From contig NZ_JAUSZX010000001.1 of assembly GCF_030818015.1 (NCBI RefSeq), positions 1,860,001-1,924,000 of the forward strand: 64,000 nt of DNA, written 5' to 3'. The DNA comes from Arthrobacter globiformis. Lineage in GTDB: Bacteria > Actinomycetota > Actinomycetes > Actinomycetales > Micrococcaceae. Below, piece by piece: positions 39,790 to 53,902 of this stretch (positions are counted from its first letter, which is position 1; each line of letters begins with the position of its first letter). Both the position numbers and the translations under genes were made by a program. Below the pieces are notes generated by a model that saw only the letters and a list, made by a program, of their open reading frames with translations, did no database searches and was not told the DNA's origin.

Positions 39790-42018
39790 ATGCTCGACGC
39801 CGATTTGGCCCACGAACGGGACTATGTAGCCGGTCTGTACACCCGGCTTGATGAACTGCGCGAGGAAAAGCGCGCCCAGCTGGCCCAGGTGCGCCGCGCG
39901 GGAGCAGTCGGCACCATGCAGAATGTCTCCGAACGCGACGCCTTCGCGGCCCTGTACGAGGACCGCCTCGCCCAGCTCGACGCCGTCGATGACCGCCTGG
40001 TGTTCGGTCGGCTGGACCTGGACTCCGGGGAGGCACAGTACATTGGCCGCATCGGGCTCACCACCGAGGATCTCGTCCGGCTCATGGTCGACTGGCGCGC
40101 GCCGGAGGCCGGCCACTTCTACCAGGCCACCGCATTTGACCGGCAGGGCGTGCGCCGGCGCCGGCACCTGATCCTGCAGGGCCGCGAGGTCAAGGCCATC
40201 GAGGACGACGTCCTGGATGCCGACATGCTCTCCGACGCCGACTCGCTGCAGGGCGAGGGCGCCCTGCTTGCCGCCCTGAACTCCAAGCGCACGGGCCGGA
40301 TGTCGGACATCGTGGGCACCATCCAGTCCGAGCAGGACCGTATTATCCGGTCTTCCATCTCTGGCGCCCTCGTGGTCCAGGGCGGGCCGGGCACCGGCAA
40401 AACCGCCGTGGCCCTGCACCGCGCCGCCTATCTGCTGTATACCCACCGCGACCGGCTCAAGTCCGCCGGCGTGCTGCTGGTGGGCCCGTCGTCGTCGTTC
40501 ATGAAATACATCGAACGCGTCCTGCCGTCGCTGGGTGAGACCGGCGTGGTCATGGCCAGCCTCGGCAGGCTCATGCCGGGCATCAATGCCGTGCCGGAGC
40601 AGGAGGCGGACGTCGCCGCCATCAAGGGCCGGCTGGACATGGCCGAGGTCATTGCCAACGCCGTGGCCAACCGGCAGCGCGTTCCGGCCGAAAACCGGAT
40701 CCTGGAAGTCGACGGCCGCAAGCTGACCCTTACGCCCCGCCAGGTCCGGCGCGCACGTGAACGCGCACGCTCCACCGGCAAGCCGCACAACGAGGCCCGC
40801 GTTACGTTCGTCAAGATCCTGCTCCGGGAGCTGACCGAGCAGATGACCGAACTCGTCGAGGCCGGGAACATCGGCAACAACGCCGACCGCTCGTACCTCG
40901 CCGAGGACGTGCGGACAGCCCGCGATGTGCGCATCGCGCTCAACCTGTGCTGGATGCCCATGACGCCCGAGAAGCTGGTGGGCGAACTCCTCAGCAAGCC
41001 TGCCCTCCTCGAAGCCTGCACGCCCGGGTTCACGGCCAGGGAACGCGAGCTCCTGCTGCGGGCTCCCGATGCCCCGTGGACCGAGGCCGACGTACCCCTG
41101 CTCGACGAAGCTGCCGAGCTTCTCGGTGAACTGGATCCCGCCGCCGGCCGCGGCCTCGCCCAGCAGGAGCAGGACCGGGCCCGCGCCCTGGCCAACGCCC
41201 GGCAGACCCTGGTCAACATGGAGTCGGCCGGCGTTGATGTCCTCATGTCTGCCGAGGACCTCGTTGAACAGAACGAGGAACGCGAGGCCCGCCTGACGGC
41301 AGCCGAGCGCGCCACCAGCGACCGCACATGGGCGTTCGGCCACATCGTCGTCGACGAGGCACAGGAACTGTCGCCCATGCAGTGGCGGCTCCTGGTCCGC
41401 CGCTGCCCGCTCAAGTCCTTCACGATCGTGGGGGATATCGCCCAGACCAGTTCCGTGGCCGGAGCGAAATCCTGGCAGGGAGCCCTCGCCCCGATGTTCG
41501 GCGACCGCTGGCAGCTGGAGGAGCTCACGGTGAACTACCGCACGCCGTCGCAGATCGCCGAAGCGGCGGCGCGGATGGCCAACGCGGCTGGACTCGTGGT
41601 ATCGGCCCCGAAGGCGGTTCGGGAAGGCCGCTGGTCGCCCATTATCGACCGCGTAGAGCGGTCGGGCATTGTGAACCGGCTGGTGGAGGTCCTCCCGGAT
41701 GAGCTCCAAGCGCTCGACGGCGGTCTGCTCGCCGTGATTGCCGACGGCGACCTGCTGAGGGAAGCCACCGCGGCGCTGCGCGCGGAGTACGGTTCCCGGC
41801 TGGGCACGGGTGCCGGCAGTTATGAACAGGACGTGGTGGTCATCAGCCCGCGGGAGGCCAAGGGACTTGAGTTCGACGGCGTCGTGGTCCTTGAACCGAG
41901 CGCCATGCTGAACCATGAGCACGGCAGGGTCGGCGATCTGTACGTCGCCATGACCCGCCCCACGCAGCGGCTTCGGCTGATCGCAGCCGCGGACGTTCCG
42001 GCGGGCATCGAGCGTTAA
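39790..42018 (+). CDS. HelD/HelR-like superfamily 1 helicase that binds RNA polymerase
   Basis: A 742-residue UvrD-like ATPase. The N-terminal coiled coil (LDADLAHERDYVAGLYTRLDE) is typical of HelD proteins, where it enters the RNAP secondary channel. Walker A GGPGTGKTAVALHRA is at about 198, Walker B VVDEAQELSPMQW at about 520, and a C-terminal SF1 motif VVISPREAKGLEFDGVVVLEP follows. HelD/HelR proteins remove stalled RNAP, and actinobacterial HelR displaces rifamycins (established for Streptomyces and Mycobacterium). A similar role here is inferred. It could instead be a recycling HelD with no resistance effect. Confidence 0.88.
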   Translation: MLDADLAHERDYVAGLYTRLDELREEKRAQLAQVRRAGAVGTMQNVSERDAFAALYEDRLAQLDAVDDRLVFGRLDLDSGEAQYIGRIGLTTEDLVRLMVDWRAPEAGHFYQATAFDRQGVRRRRHLILQGREVKAIEDDVLDADMLSDADSLQGEGALLAALNSKRTGRMSDIVGTIQSEQDRIIRSSISGALVVQGGPGTGKTAVALHRAAYLLYTHRDRLKSAGVLLVGPSSSFMKYIERVLPSLGETGVVMASLGRLMPGINAVPEQEADVAAIKGRLDMAEVIANAVANRQRVPAENRILEVDGRKLTLTPRQVRRARERARSTGKPHNEARVTFVKILLRELTEQMTELVEAGNIGNNADRSYLAEDVRTARDVRIALNLCWMPMTPEKLVGELLSKPALLEACTPGFTARERELLLRAPDAPWTEADVPLLDEAAELLGELDPAAGRGLAQQEQDRARALANARQTLVNMESAGVDVLMSAEDLVEQNEEREARLTAAERATSDRTWAFGHIVVDEAQELSPMQWRLLVRRCPLKSFTIVGDIAQTSSVAGAKSWQGALAPMFGDRWQLEELTVNYRTPSQIAEAAARMANAAGLVVSAPKAVREGRWSPIIDRVERSGIVNRLVEVLPDELQALDGGLLAVIADGDLLREATAALRAEYGSRLGTGAGSYEQDVVVISPREAKGLEFDGVVVLEPSAMLNHEHGRVGDLYVAMTRPTQRLRLIAAADVPAGIER

Positions 42019-42026
42019 GGTTTCCG

Positions 42027-42058
42027 GGCAGGCCCGGCCGTTCGCGGCCCGGCCTGCC
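42027..42058 (+). terminator. Long GC-rich hairpin after the HelR-like gene
   Basis: GGCAGGCCCGGCCG pairs with CGGCCCGGCCTGCC over 14 positions with one mismatch and a tight loop. No T-run. Confidence 0.65.
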
Positions 42059-42097
42059 TGCTGCCCTTCACGAGGGTCGCGGTTGCGCTGATCCTGC

Positions 42098-42110
42098 TAA
42101 CTTAGAAAGC
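42098..42110 (+). promoter_or_regulatory. -10 element for a leaderless tyrS transcript
   Basis: TAACTT (42098-42103) is seven bases before GTG 42111 with no Shine-Dalgarno. I saw no T-box upstream. Confidence 0.55.
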
Positions 42111-43424
42111 GTGTCACAACTAAACGACCTCGAATCCCAGCAGAACGACCCCAGCTTCGCCAACATCTGGCAGGAGCTCAAATGGCGCGGCCTTGTCCAC
42201 GTATCCACCGACGAGGTGGAACTGGAAAAGCTCCTCGCCGGGGAACCGGTCACCTATTACTGCGGATTCGACCCCACGGCGCCGAGCCTCCACCTGGGAA
42301 ATCTGGTCCAGCTCCTCCTCATGAGGCGGCTCCAGCTTGCCGGCCACAAGCCCCTGGGTCTTGTGGGTGGCTCCACCGGGCTGATCGGTGATCCGCGTCC
42401 GACGGCGGAACGCACCCTGAACACCAAGGACACCGTTTCGGAGTGGGTTGGCTACCTGCAGGCCCAGGTCCGCCGCTTCCTCAGCTTCGATGGCGCCAAC
42501 GCCGCCAGGATGGTCAACAACCTCGACTGGACCGCGCCGCTGAGCGCGATCGACTTCCTTCGCGAGGTCGGCAAGCACTTCCGCGTGGGCACGATGCTCC
42601 GCAAGGACGCCGTGGCCTCACGCCTCAGCTCCGAGGAGGGCATCAGCTACACGGAGTTCAGCTACCAGATCCTGCAGGGCATGGATTACCTCCAGCTCTA
42701 CCGCGATTACGGCTGCATGCTGCAGACCGGCGGATCCGACCAGTGGGGCAACCTCACCAGCGGTACCGAGCTCATCCGCAAGGTGGAGGGCAAGACGGTC
42801 CATGCACTGGGCACCCCGCTCATCACCAACGCCGACGGTACCAAGTTCGGCAAGAGCGAGGGCAACGCCATCTGGCTGGATTCCGCCATGGTCAGCCCGT
42901 ACACCTTCTACCAGTTCTGGCTGAACACCGCCGATGCGGATGTCGTGGACCGGCTAAAGGTGTTCACGTTCCTCACCCGGGCCGAGATCGAGGAAATTGC
43001 CGTGTCTGTCGCCGAGCGTCCCTTCGCCCGCGAGGGCCAGCGGAAGCTCGCCTACGAGGTGACGGCGCTGGTCCACGGCGCCGAAGCCACCGAAAAGGTC
43101 ATTGCTGCTTCCGCGGCGGTTTTCGGCAACGGCGATCTGTCGGTCCTCGACGAGCAGACGCTTGCCGCGGCAACTGCAGAACTTCCGTCCGCATCCGTGG
43201 ACGGCACGGGCCTCGGCATCATCGACCTGCTGGTTGCTTCGGGGCTGTCGGAGAGCAAGTCAGCCGCACGCCGTGTCGTCGGAGAGGGCGGCGCCTATGT
43301 CAACAACGCCAAAGTCACGGATCCGGACGCGGTGATCTCCCCGTCTCAGCTGCTGCACGGCAAGTACCTGCTGCTCCGCCGGGGCAAGAAGAACCTGGCC
43401 ACAGTTCAGGTGTCCGGCGCCTAG
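42111..43424 (+). CDS. tyrS: Tyrosine-tRNA ligase
   Basis: A 437-residue class I synthetase of the TyrRS-B/short type. HIGH-like HLGN is near residue 62, KFGKS near 245, and LQTGGSDQWGNLTSG binds Tyr. A C-terminal S4 RNA-binding domain begins with LLVASGLSESKSAARRVV. It starts at GTG with no ribosome site and a -10 box seven bases upstream. Confidence 0.98.
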   Translation: MSQLNDLESQQNDPSFANIWQELKWRGLVHVSTDEVELEKLLAGEPVTYYCGFDPTAPSLHLGNLVQLLLMRRLQLAGHKPLGLVGGSTGLIGDPRPTAERTLNTKDTVSEWVGYLQAQVRRFLSFDGANAARMVNNLDWTAPLSAIDFLREVGKHFRVGTMLRKDAVASRLSSEEGISYTEFSYQILQGMDYLQLYRDYGCMLQTGGSDQWGNLTSGTELIRKVEGKTVHALGTPLITNADGTKFGKSEGNAIWLDSAMVSPYTFYQFWLNTADADVVDRLKVFTFLTRAEIEEIAVSVAERPFAREGQRKLAYEVTALVHGAEATEKVIAASAAVFGNGDLSVLDEQTLAAATAELPSASVDGTGLGIIDLLVASGLSESKSAARRVVGEGGAYVNNAKVTDPDAVISPSQLLHGKYLLLRRGKKNLATVQVSGA

Positions 43425-43442
43425 CACCGGAACGGGCAAAAT

Positions 43443-43487
43443 GCACGCTCCTCCGCAGCCGATTTGCACGGCCGCGGGGGAGCGTGT
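43443..43487 (+). terminator. Terminator-like hairpin after tyrS
   Basis: GCACGCTCCTCCGC and GCGGGGGAGCGTGT pair over 14 bp with two wobbles and a 17-base loop. Confidence 0.6.
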
Positions 43488-43636
43488 AATGTCTTCTGAG
43501 TCGCCGCCGCTGAGCGGTGACAAACTCCCTTCACTGAGAAGCAATTCTTCAACTACAAGCATGAATGAAGAAAAGCTTCCATTAGTGCTGGGTTTGATTC
43601 ATTCCACGAGGTGAATATCGGGTGAATATCCCGGAT

Positions 43637-43922
43637 TTGCAAAGTGAAAATGAATGAAATAAGCTGGAAACATCGCAGCGAAGAAATGCGAAACACAAAT
43701 TTCCGATAATGAATCGGAATTGTTTCGGAAGTATTCGAACGTGTCTGTTGTTTGAGAACTCAATAGTGTGCCAAGTTTGTTGATACCGATTTTTTATTAA
43801 ATTGGTTGAATTTGCCGGGCTGCCCACCCCCGTGGTGTGGCCTGGTGTTTTTGGCTGGTTTCAAATTTTGTGCAGCCTTCGTTCCTGTTATTTCCGGGGG
43901 TGTTGGTTGTGTCTGTTTTTCT
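43637..43922 (+). promoter_or_regulatory. rRNA operon promoter region and leader with boxA-like element
   Basis: This gap is AT-rich compared with the genome. A plausible promoter is TTGCAA (43637-43642), 17 bases, TAAGCT (43660-43665). A boxA-like GTTGTTTGAGAACT is at 43747-43760, repeated before 23S and, altered, after it. GGTGAATATC is directly repeated upstream (43611-43630). Other promoters may exist. I see no gene in 43425-43922. Confidence 0.6.
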
Positions 43923-49091
<5,169 letters not shown>

Positions 49092-49154
49092 ACACCATCC
49101 CGCAAACGGATTCAAAAGCGTTTGCAACCAGGGATGGTAAAAAGATAACAAGAC

Positions 49155-49177
49155 TGCTTGCGTCCACTATGTGGTTC
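49155..49177 (+). promoter_or_regulatory. Right arm of the pre-23S processing stem
   Basis: Complementary to 45830-45852 over 23 bases (GCGTCCACTATGTGG core). A degenerate boxA-like GTTGCTTGAGAACC follows at 49193-49206. The 23S-5S spacer also has the hairpin CCTGCCT-CACC-AGGCAGG at about 49231-49248. Confidence 0.85.
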
Positions 49178-49306
49178 CCAACCAACAAACCCGTTGCTTG
49201 AGAACCGACAAAATTGAATAACAACACCACACCTGCCTCACCAGGCAGGAAGGTTGTAACCACAAAGATTTCCCCGTCACGGCCCGGCCGCGGCGGAGGA
49301 GCAAGG

Positions 49307-49425
49307 GTTACGGCGGTCATAGCGTGGGGGAAACGCCCGGTCCCATTCCGAACCCGGAAGCTAAGACCCACAGCGCCGATGGTACTGCACCCGGGAGGGT
49401 GTGGGAGAGTAGGTCACCGCCGGAC
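49307..49425 (+). rRNA. rrf: 5S ribosomal RNA
   Basis: GTTACGGCGGTCATAGCG at the start, CCCATTCCGAACCCGGAAGC in loop B/C, and GTCACCGCCGGAC at the end. The ends pair. Length is about 119 bases. Confidence 0.97.
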
Positions 49426-49444
49426 AACCATTAGAAAAACGGTC

Positions 49445-49484
49445 GAGAGCCCCAACCAGCCATGGTCGGGGCTCTCCCGCATTT
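49445..49484. terminator. rRNA operon terminator
   Basis: GAGAGCCCC/GGGGCTCTC with an inner ACC/GGT pairing, then a short CCCGCATTT tail. It also lies at the end of the convergent multicopper oxidase gene. Confidence 0.85.
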
Positions 49485-49494
49485 AAGCCACCAT

Positions 49495-51510
49495 TCAGCT
49501 GGTCCGTACGCTTGTCGTCGCTGTCCCGCCAACGCTTGATTCGGCCTTGACGGCGGTGACCTGCCTGGTAGGCCCGGGCTTGACCGTCAGCGTCCAGGTC
49601 CCCAGGGTGTTTGCCTTCACGGTTCCCAAGCGTGCGGCGGCCCGCCCTGGCGTCACGTCGAACAGTACGACGGTGGCCGAAGTTGCCGCCGTCGAGCCGG
49701 CGAACTTGGAAGTCCCAATGAGAGTCATTTCCTTGTTCAGACGGTGCCGGGCGGCGGTAATGGTCACAACGTCTTTCTGTCCCACAGGTGCGGCAGTCTG
49801 GGCCGGTGCCGGTGGTGATGCCGCCGGTGACGTGGTGGTCCCCACCGGTGCCGCCACCTCTGCCGGCTGCGTGGTCTGTCGTGCCGGCACTTCCGCCGTG
49901 CCTTGTACCGGTGCAGCCTGGTTGATCGGGTGCGGCCGCACAGCTTCGACTGGATGATTGGGATCTACATCGTTCGGATCGATGCCGACGCTGAACTGGG
50001 CCATCATGTCATGGTCCTCGTGGGGCAGGTTGTGGCAGTGGATCATGTATCTGCCGCGGTTGTGCTCGAACTTCATGAGCAGCCGGACCGTTTCGCCCTC
50101 GCCCACGTAGACCACGTCCTTGGGCCCACGCTCGTGGGCGAAGGGTGCCTGCCCGTTGCGGCTGAGGACCTGGAAGTCCACCAGGTGGATGTGGACCGGA
50201 TGGAACCATCCTCCTGAGCTGTTTTCTATTTCCCAAATTTCCACGTCGTTGAGGTCGGGATCGGCGAGGACCTTCTTGTAGCCGCTCTCGACCACCTCGT
50301 CCCACGTCATGCCCCCGATGGTCCAGACGTCGTTGTCCCGCTTCACGCGCATGCGCCTGGTCTTTACAGAGTCCGAAGTCTTGAGGCTCATGGCGTTGCT
50401 CGGGGCGAGAAGTGTTGGCAGCACCCTGGCGCCGGGTCCGGACGTGTCGACAGGCTCGTCCGTCACGTCGAAGGCCATGACTTTGTTGGTGAAGTCGTAG
50501 TCCACATTGTTCTTGTTGGACAGATTGCGCAGCTCGACCCGTTTGCCGGCGGGGTACTTCGAAAAGTCGATGAGGACCTCATACCGTTCGGCGCCGCCGT
50601 GCCGCCAGGATGTCACCTGCTGGGCGGCCGGCATCAGGCCGCCGTCCGTTGCGACGATGGTCATTGCGTCTCCTGTGCTCAAGGAGAAACGGTAGGAACG
50701 AGCAATGGAGGCATTGAGAATACGGAAGCGGTAGATCCGTCGCTGGACCTTCATTACCGGCCAAGGCGCTCCGTTGACAAGGACGACGTCGCCCCACAAG
50801 CCGGAATGGGTGTTGTCGTTGTAGCCGAGGGAGCCGTTGGCTGCGAACATGGCGTCGGAAATCGTGAGCGGTACGTCGAACTTTCCCTGCGGAAGAATGT
50901 TGCCTTCCACTTCGTCGTGCAGGTGGTATTGGGCGGCCAGGCCGGAGTAGACGCTCTGGCCCGTATTGTGGACGGCGTGGTCGTGGTACCAGAGGGTCCG
51001 TGCCGGCTGGAAGTTGGGGTATTCATAGTCCTTGCAGTAGTCCCGGCCGGTGAGGTCGTTGGCGTAGCCGTCGAACTGCGGCAGCGACGCCGACCCGTGC
51101 AGGTGGGTCGAGGTATCAAGCCGATACCCCCACTGCGGGTGGAACAGAGGCAACACGTTGTCCATCTCCAGAGTGATTCGTTCGCCCTGGTTCACCTTGA
51201 TGGTCGGCCCCGGAAATGTCCCGTTGTAGCCGAGGATCGGGGTGCTGAGGCCAGGGACGATGTTGGCCAGGGCGGCTTTCTGTTCGATCTTGTACAGGTG
51301 CCGCTTGTGGCCGTCGGGGTCCACAACCGTGCTGTTGGGCTTGAGTACCTCCGGAATGGGAAGCGTCCGCTGGTAGGGCTTCGGCATGTTGCGGGACGCC
51401 AGCTGACTTGCTGACTTGGCGTTGACCGAGGTCAAGGGTACAGCCATCCCAAAGGCACCGATGATCCCCACTCCACCTATTTGCAATGCCTGACGGCGTG
51501 TAACTGACAC
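49495..51510 (-). CDS. Multicopper oxidase (CotA/bilirubin-oxidase-like), probably Tat-exported
   Basis: About 671 residues. The N-terminus SVTRRQALQIGGVGIIGAFG is a twin-arginine-type signal. Four copper motifs are in order: HLHGS, WYHDHAVH, HPVHIHLVDF and HCHNLPHEDHDMM, giving the type 1 and trinuclear sites with an axial Met. After about residue 500 an Ala/Pro/Thr linker leads to a roughly 100-residue beta-rich domain not found in simple CotA enzymes. GTG 51510 is chosen because GGAGG lies five bases upstream; ATG 51528 lacks one. Probable jobs are Cu(I) or phenol/metal oxidation. Its neighbour is a CopD-like gene. Confidence 0.93.
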   Translation of the reverse strand: MSVTRRQALQIGGVGIIGAFGMAVPLTSVNAKSASQLASRNMPKPYQRTLPIPEVLKPNSTVVDPDGHKRHLYKIEQKAALANIVPGLSTPILGYNGTFPGPTIKVNQGERITLEMDNVLPLFHPQWGYRLDTSTHLHGSASLPQFDGYANDLTGRDYCKDYEYPNFQPARTLWYHDHAVHNTGQSVYSGLAAQYHLHDEVEGNILPQGKFDVPLTISDAMFAANGSLGYNDNTHSGLWGDVVLVNGAPWPVMKVQRRIYRFRILNASIARSYRFSLSTGDAMTIVATDGGLMPAAQQVTSWRHGGAERYEVLIDFSKYPAGKRVELRNLSNKNNVDYDFTNKVMAFDVTDEPVDTSGPGARVLPTLLAPSNAMSLKTSDSVKTRRMRVKRDNDVWTIGGMTWDEVVESGYKKVLADPDLNDVEIWEIENSSGGWFHPVHIHLVDFQVLSRNGQAPFAHERGPKDVVYVGEGETVRLLMKFEHNRGRYMIHCHNLPHEDHDMMAQFSVGIDPNDVDPNHPVEAVRPHPINQAAPVQGTAEVPARQTTQPAEVAAPVGTTTSPAASPPAPAQTAAPVGQKDVVTITAARHRLNKEMTLIGTSKFAGSTAATSATVVLFDVTPGRAAARLGTVKANTLGTWTLTVKPGPTRQVTAVKAESSVGGTATTSVRTS

Positions 51511-51661
51511 GACTACCTCCGACGTCATTTAGAAAGTCCAATTGATTTAGTTGAAGGGTGTAATACCTACCCTGCGGAAACCTTGAGAGGGACAGGGCTG
51601 GCGGCGGCCTTCTTTGGGTGGAGGCCACCCAAGAGACGCCCGCCTGGGGGAGAGGGGCCCA

Positions 51662-53578
51662 TCAGGTCTCAGAGGACATCACGAGGTCGTGGGCGCGCTC
51701 AGTAGCGGAACGGTGCCGTGCGCCCGGATCGCGGCGTCGGCGAGACTTGGACACCTCAGTAACTGCCACTGCAAGAAGCGTGCCGGCCGCGATGATCCAC
51801 ATAGCCATGCCCGCCGGCTCGACGACCGCCAGAACCGGTTGGTCCCAGGGCTGGCCGACGGTGATCAGCCATTCCTGCCGCCGTGAATCCGGCAGCTGGT
51901 CTGTCTGTTGGGCGAGGGCCCAGCCGTGCGCCGCGTAGAGCGCGGCCACGGCACCTATGGTCACCAGCCTGGAGGCCAGTGACGATCCGGGGCCGCCGTC
52001 GGTGGGGCGGGCAAGGGAAGCGGTGAACAGGCAGCCGGAGAGCAACGCCAACAGGGCCATGGCCTGGTACCCGAACTGGGTGCGTGACGAGTACTCCAGT
52101 AAGGGCGTGTAGTACAGGGCAGCCAGCACTGCGGCCAGGCCAGCGGCCGCCACATAGGGCGCCGACGACGTAGTACTCATGACAGGACGCAGCATCAAAG
52201 TGAGAGCTTCTGCACCGCCTATGGTCCCGTCCTGCCTGGGCGCAGCCGCGAGCCTGACCAATGTCAGCGGCGCACCCGGAACCAGCAGGAGCGGAACGAC
52301 GGCGATAAGAAGCATCTGGGTCGTGACGTGCGCACTGATCAGGTACTCCTGGTAAACGCGGAGTCCTCCGTTGGTGACCAGGAACAGCAGCGCGACCCCA
52401 GCCACCCACAGACCCGCTCGGTAGGCAGGCCAGTACCCGCCACGGTTCCTGACGCGCCGCACTCCGGCCGCATAGAGGAACAGGGCGCCGGCGCAGAGGA
52501 AGATCCACAGGGCGTCCGGCTTCCAACTGCCGAGCACTTCCACAAAACCTGGAAGACGTAGGGACACCGGGGCGGGTGTTGCCTGCGAGACCGTTGGCGG
52601 CGGGGTGCGCGCCAGAGCGGCCGCCAGTCCGGATGCGGCTGCCATGACGGCAAGTTCGGCCACTGCCAGAGCCGAGAAGGTGGTCCCTGCCCGGCCTGGG
52701 GCCGATTCCAGTTTCGTGAGGATCCACTTTCGGTGCAGGGCCCCGAACACGCCGAGGACCCCCAGGATTGCGGTCTTGGCCAAGAGGATCAGGCCGTACT
52801 GTGTCGCCAGCCCGTCAAGCGTTCCGATGCCTGTCACGCCGGCCGCTATGCCCGAGATTGCCAGGGCAAGAAAGGACAGCAGCGCCAACGTCGAGTAACG
52901 CCGGACCGCAGCCAGCAACTCCGTTCCCAGCGTCCGCCGCAGCAGGACGAGCGTTGCCAGGCCGCCGATCCAGACGGCTGCGGCGGCCATGTGCATGACC
53001 ACCGAAACCGTACTGTCGGCGTGGCTGGCACCGCCCGCGGCGTGGGAGTTTAGAGCCAGGGGTACCAGCCCCGTGGAAGCCAGCACAGCCGTGACGGCAA
53101 CGGTCCGCTGGCTCTGAACGCCGAAGCACAGGAGCGCCACAGTTGCCGTAATCACGACTGTCAGAGCGTTTCTCCGGCCAGCGTCGACATCCGTCAGGAA
53201 GCTGACAAAGATGGGGCCGGATCCTTCGGAAAAAAGCGGCAGGTTAGCCAGCGAGTGGAAGGTGAGGACGCTGATCGCGGCTGCGGCGGCTGTCCAGAGC
53301 ACAGCGGATATGCCGGCGAGGACGAGTGCCTTCGAGAACGCTTTTCCCTTCGGGGGGAGGGCAAAGAGCGCCAGGATAAGTGGCCCGACAGTCCCGGCAG
53401 CCGCGACATTGAAAACAAGTTTGGTAACGGGAAGCCCCCAGATGACCGCTGCGCCCGTCCGGTCCAGGAGGGCTGCTTCCTTGCCGGCCTCGGTCGAGTA
53501 GGCAACGAACAATGCCAGTAGCCCGCAACCCAGGATCACGGCAGCAACGGCCACCGGCTTCGTCCGTGATTTCTTCAT
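51662..53578 (-). CDS. CopD-CtaG fusion membrane protein (copper transport / oxidase-assembly type)
   Basis: About 638 residues with roughly 15 predicted helices. The first half is CopD-like (HMAAAAVWIGGLATLVLLRR, ISGIAAG). The second half matches CtaG/caa3-assembly proteins (RVYQEYLISAHVTTQMLLIAVVPLLLVPGAPLTL, YYTPLLEYS). CopD homologues import or move copper across the membrane, and CtaG-like domains aid cytochrome oxidase copper. ATG 53578 has GAGGGGG upstream; a longer frame to 53728 reads through polar residues. It shares orientation with the multicopper oxidase 150 bases downstream, suggesting one copper unit. Confidence 0.92.
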   Translation of the reverse strand: MKKSRTKPVAVAAVILGCGLLALFVAYSTEAGKEAALLDRTGAAVIWGLPVTKLVFNVAAAGTVGPLILALFALPPKGKAFSKALVLAGISAVLWTAAAAAISVLTFHSLANLPLFSEGSGPIFVSFLTDVDAGRRNALTVVITATVALLCFGVQSQRTVAVTAVLASTGLVPLALNSHAAGGASHADSTVSVVMHMAAAAVWIGGLATLVLLRRTLGTELLAAVRRYSTLALLSFLALAISGIAAGVTGIGTLDGLATQYGLILLAKTAILGVLGVFGALHRKWILTKLESAPGRAGTTFSALAVAELAVMAAASGLAAALARTPPPTVSQATPAPVSLRLPGFVEVLGSWKPDALWIFLCAGALFLYAAGVRRVRNRGGYWPAYRAGLWVAGVALLFLVTNGGLRVYQEYLISAHVTTQMLLIAVVPLLLVPGAPLTLVRLAAAPRQDGTIGGAEALTLMLRPVMSTTSSAPYVAAAGLAAVLAALYYTPLLEYSSRTQFGYQAMALLALLSGCLFTASLARPTDGGPGSSLASRLVTIGAVAALYAAHGWALAQQTDQLPDSRRQEWLITVGQPWDQPVLAVVEPAGMAMWIIAAGTLLAVAVTEVSKSRRRRDPGARHRSATERAHDLVMSSET

Positions 53579-53902
53579 GGTTCCCCCTCGGCGGATGCTG
53601 TAAGGCCCAGTCTTGCCACGCCTCCTTGGATATTTCCTGTGGGATGGTGCGGGCCTGACGCCCAGGAGCACGAATAGGCGGCCCGGCCCACAACAGATGA
53701 AGTGGCCCACACCCCTGTGAGGATGCACACGCCAGCCCGTGGAAGGCCCTCGCTGTTAGTGGCCGGCACCGGCTCTCACCTAGAATTGCTAGAGATATGC
53801 GGACACCGGATGCTTCACCACGGGTCGCGCAGGACAACCAAACACGGATAAGAGCGGCTGCACATCGCGCCAGTGGTCGGCTCACTACAGGAGGAATCCA
53901 CC
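53579..53902. promoter_or_regulatory. Intergenic region between the divergent CopD-CtaG and repeat-protein genes
   Basis: No ORF with gene-like content. A -10-like TAGAAT at 53781-53786 points toward the repeat-protein gene, whose Shine-Dalgarno AGGAGGAA is at 53889-53896. I found no copper-sensor palindrome that I would trust. Confidence 0.45.
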
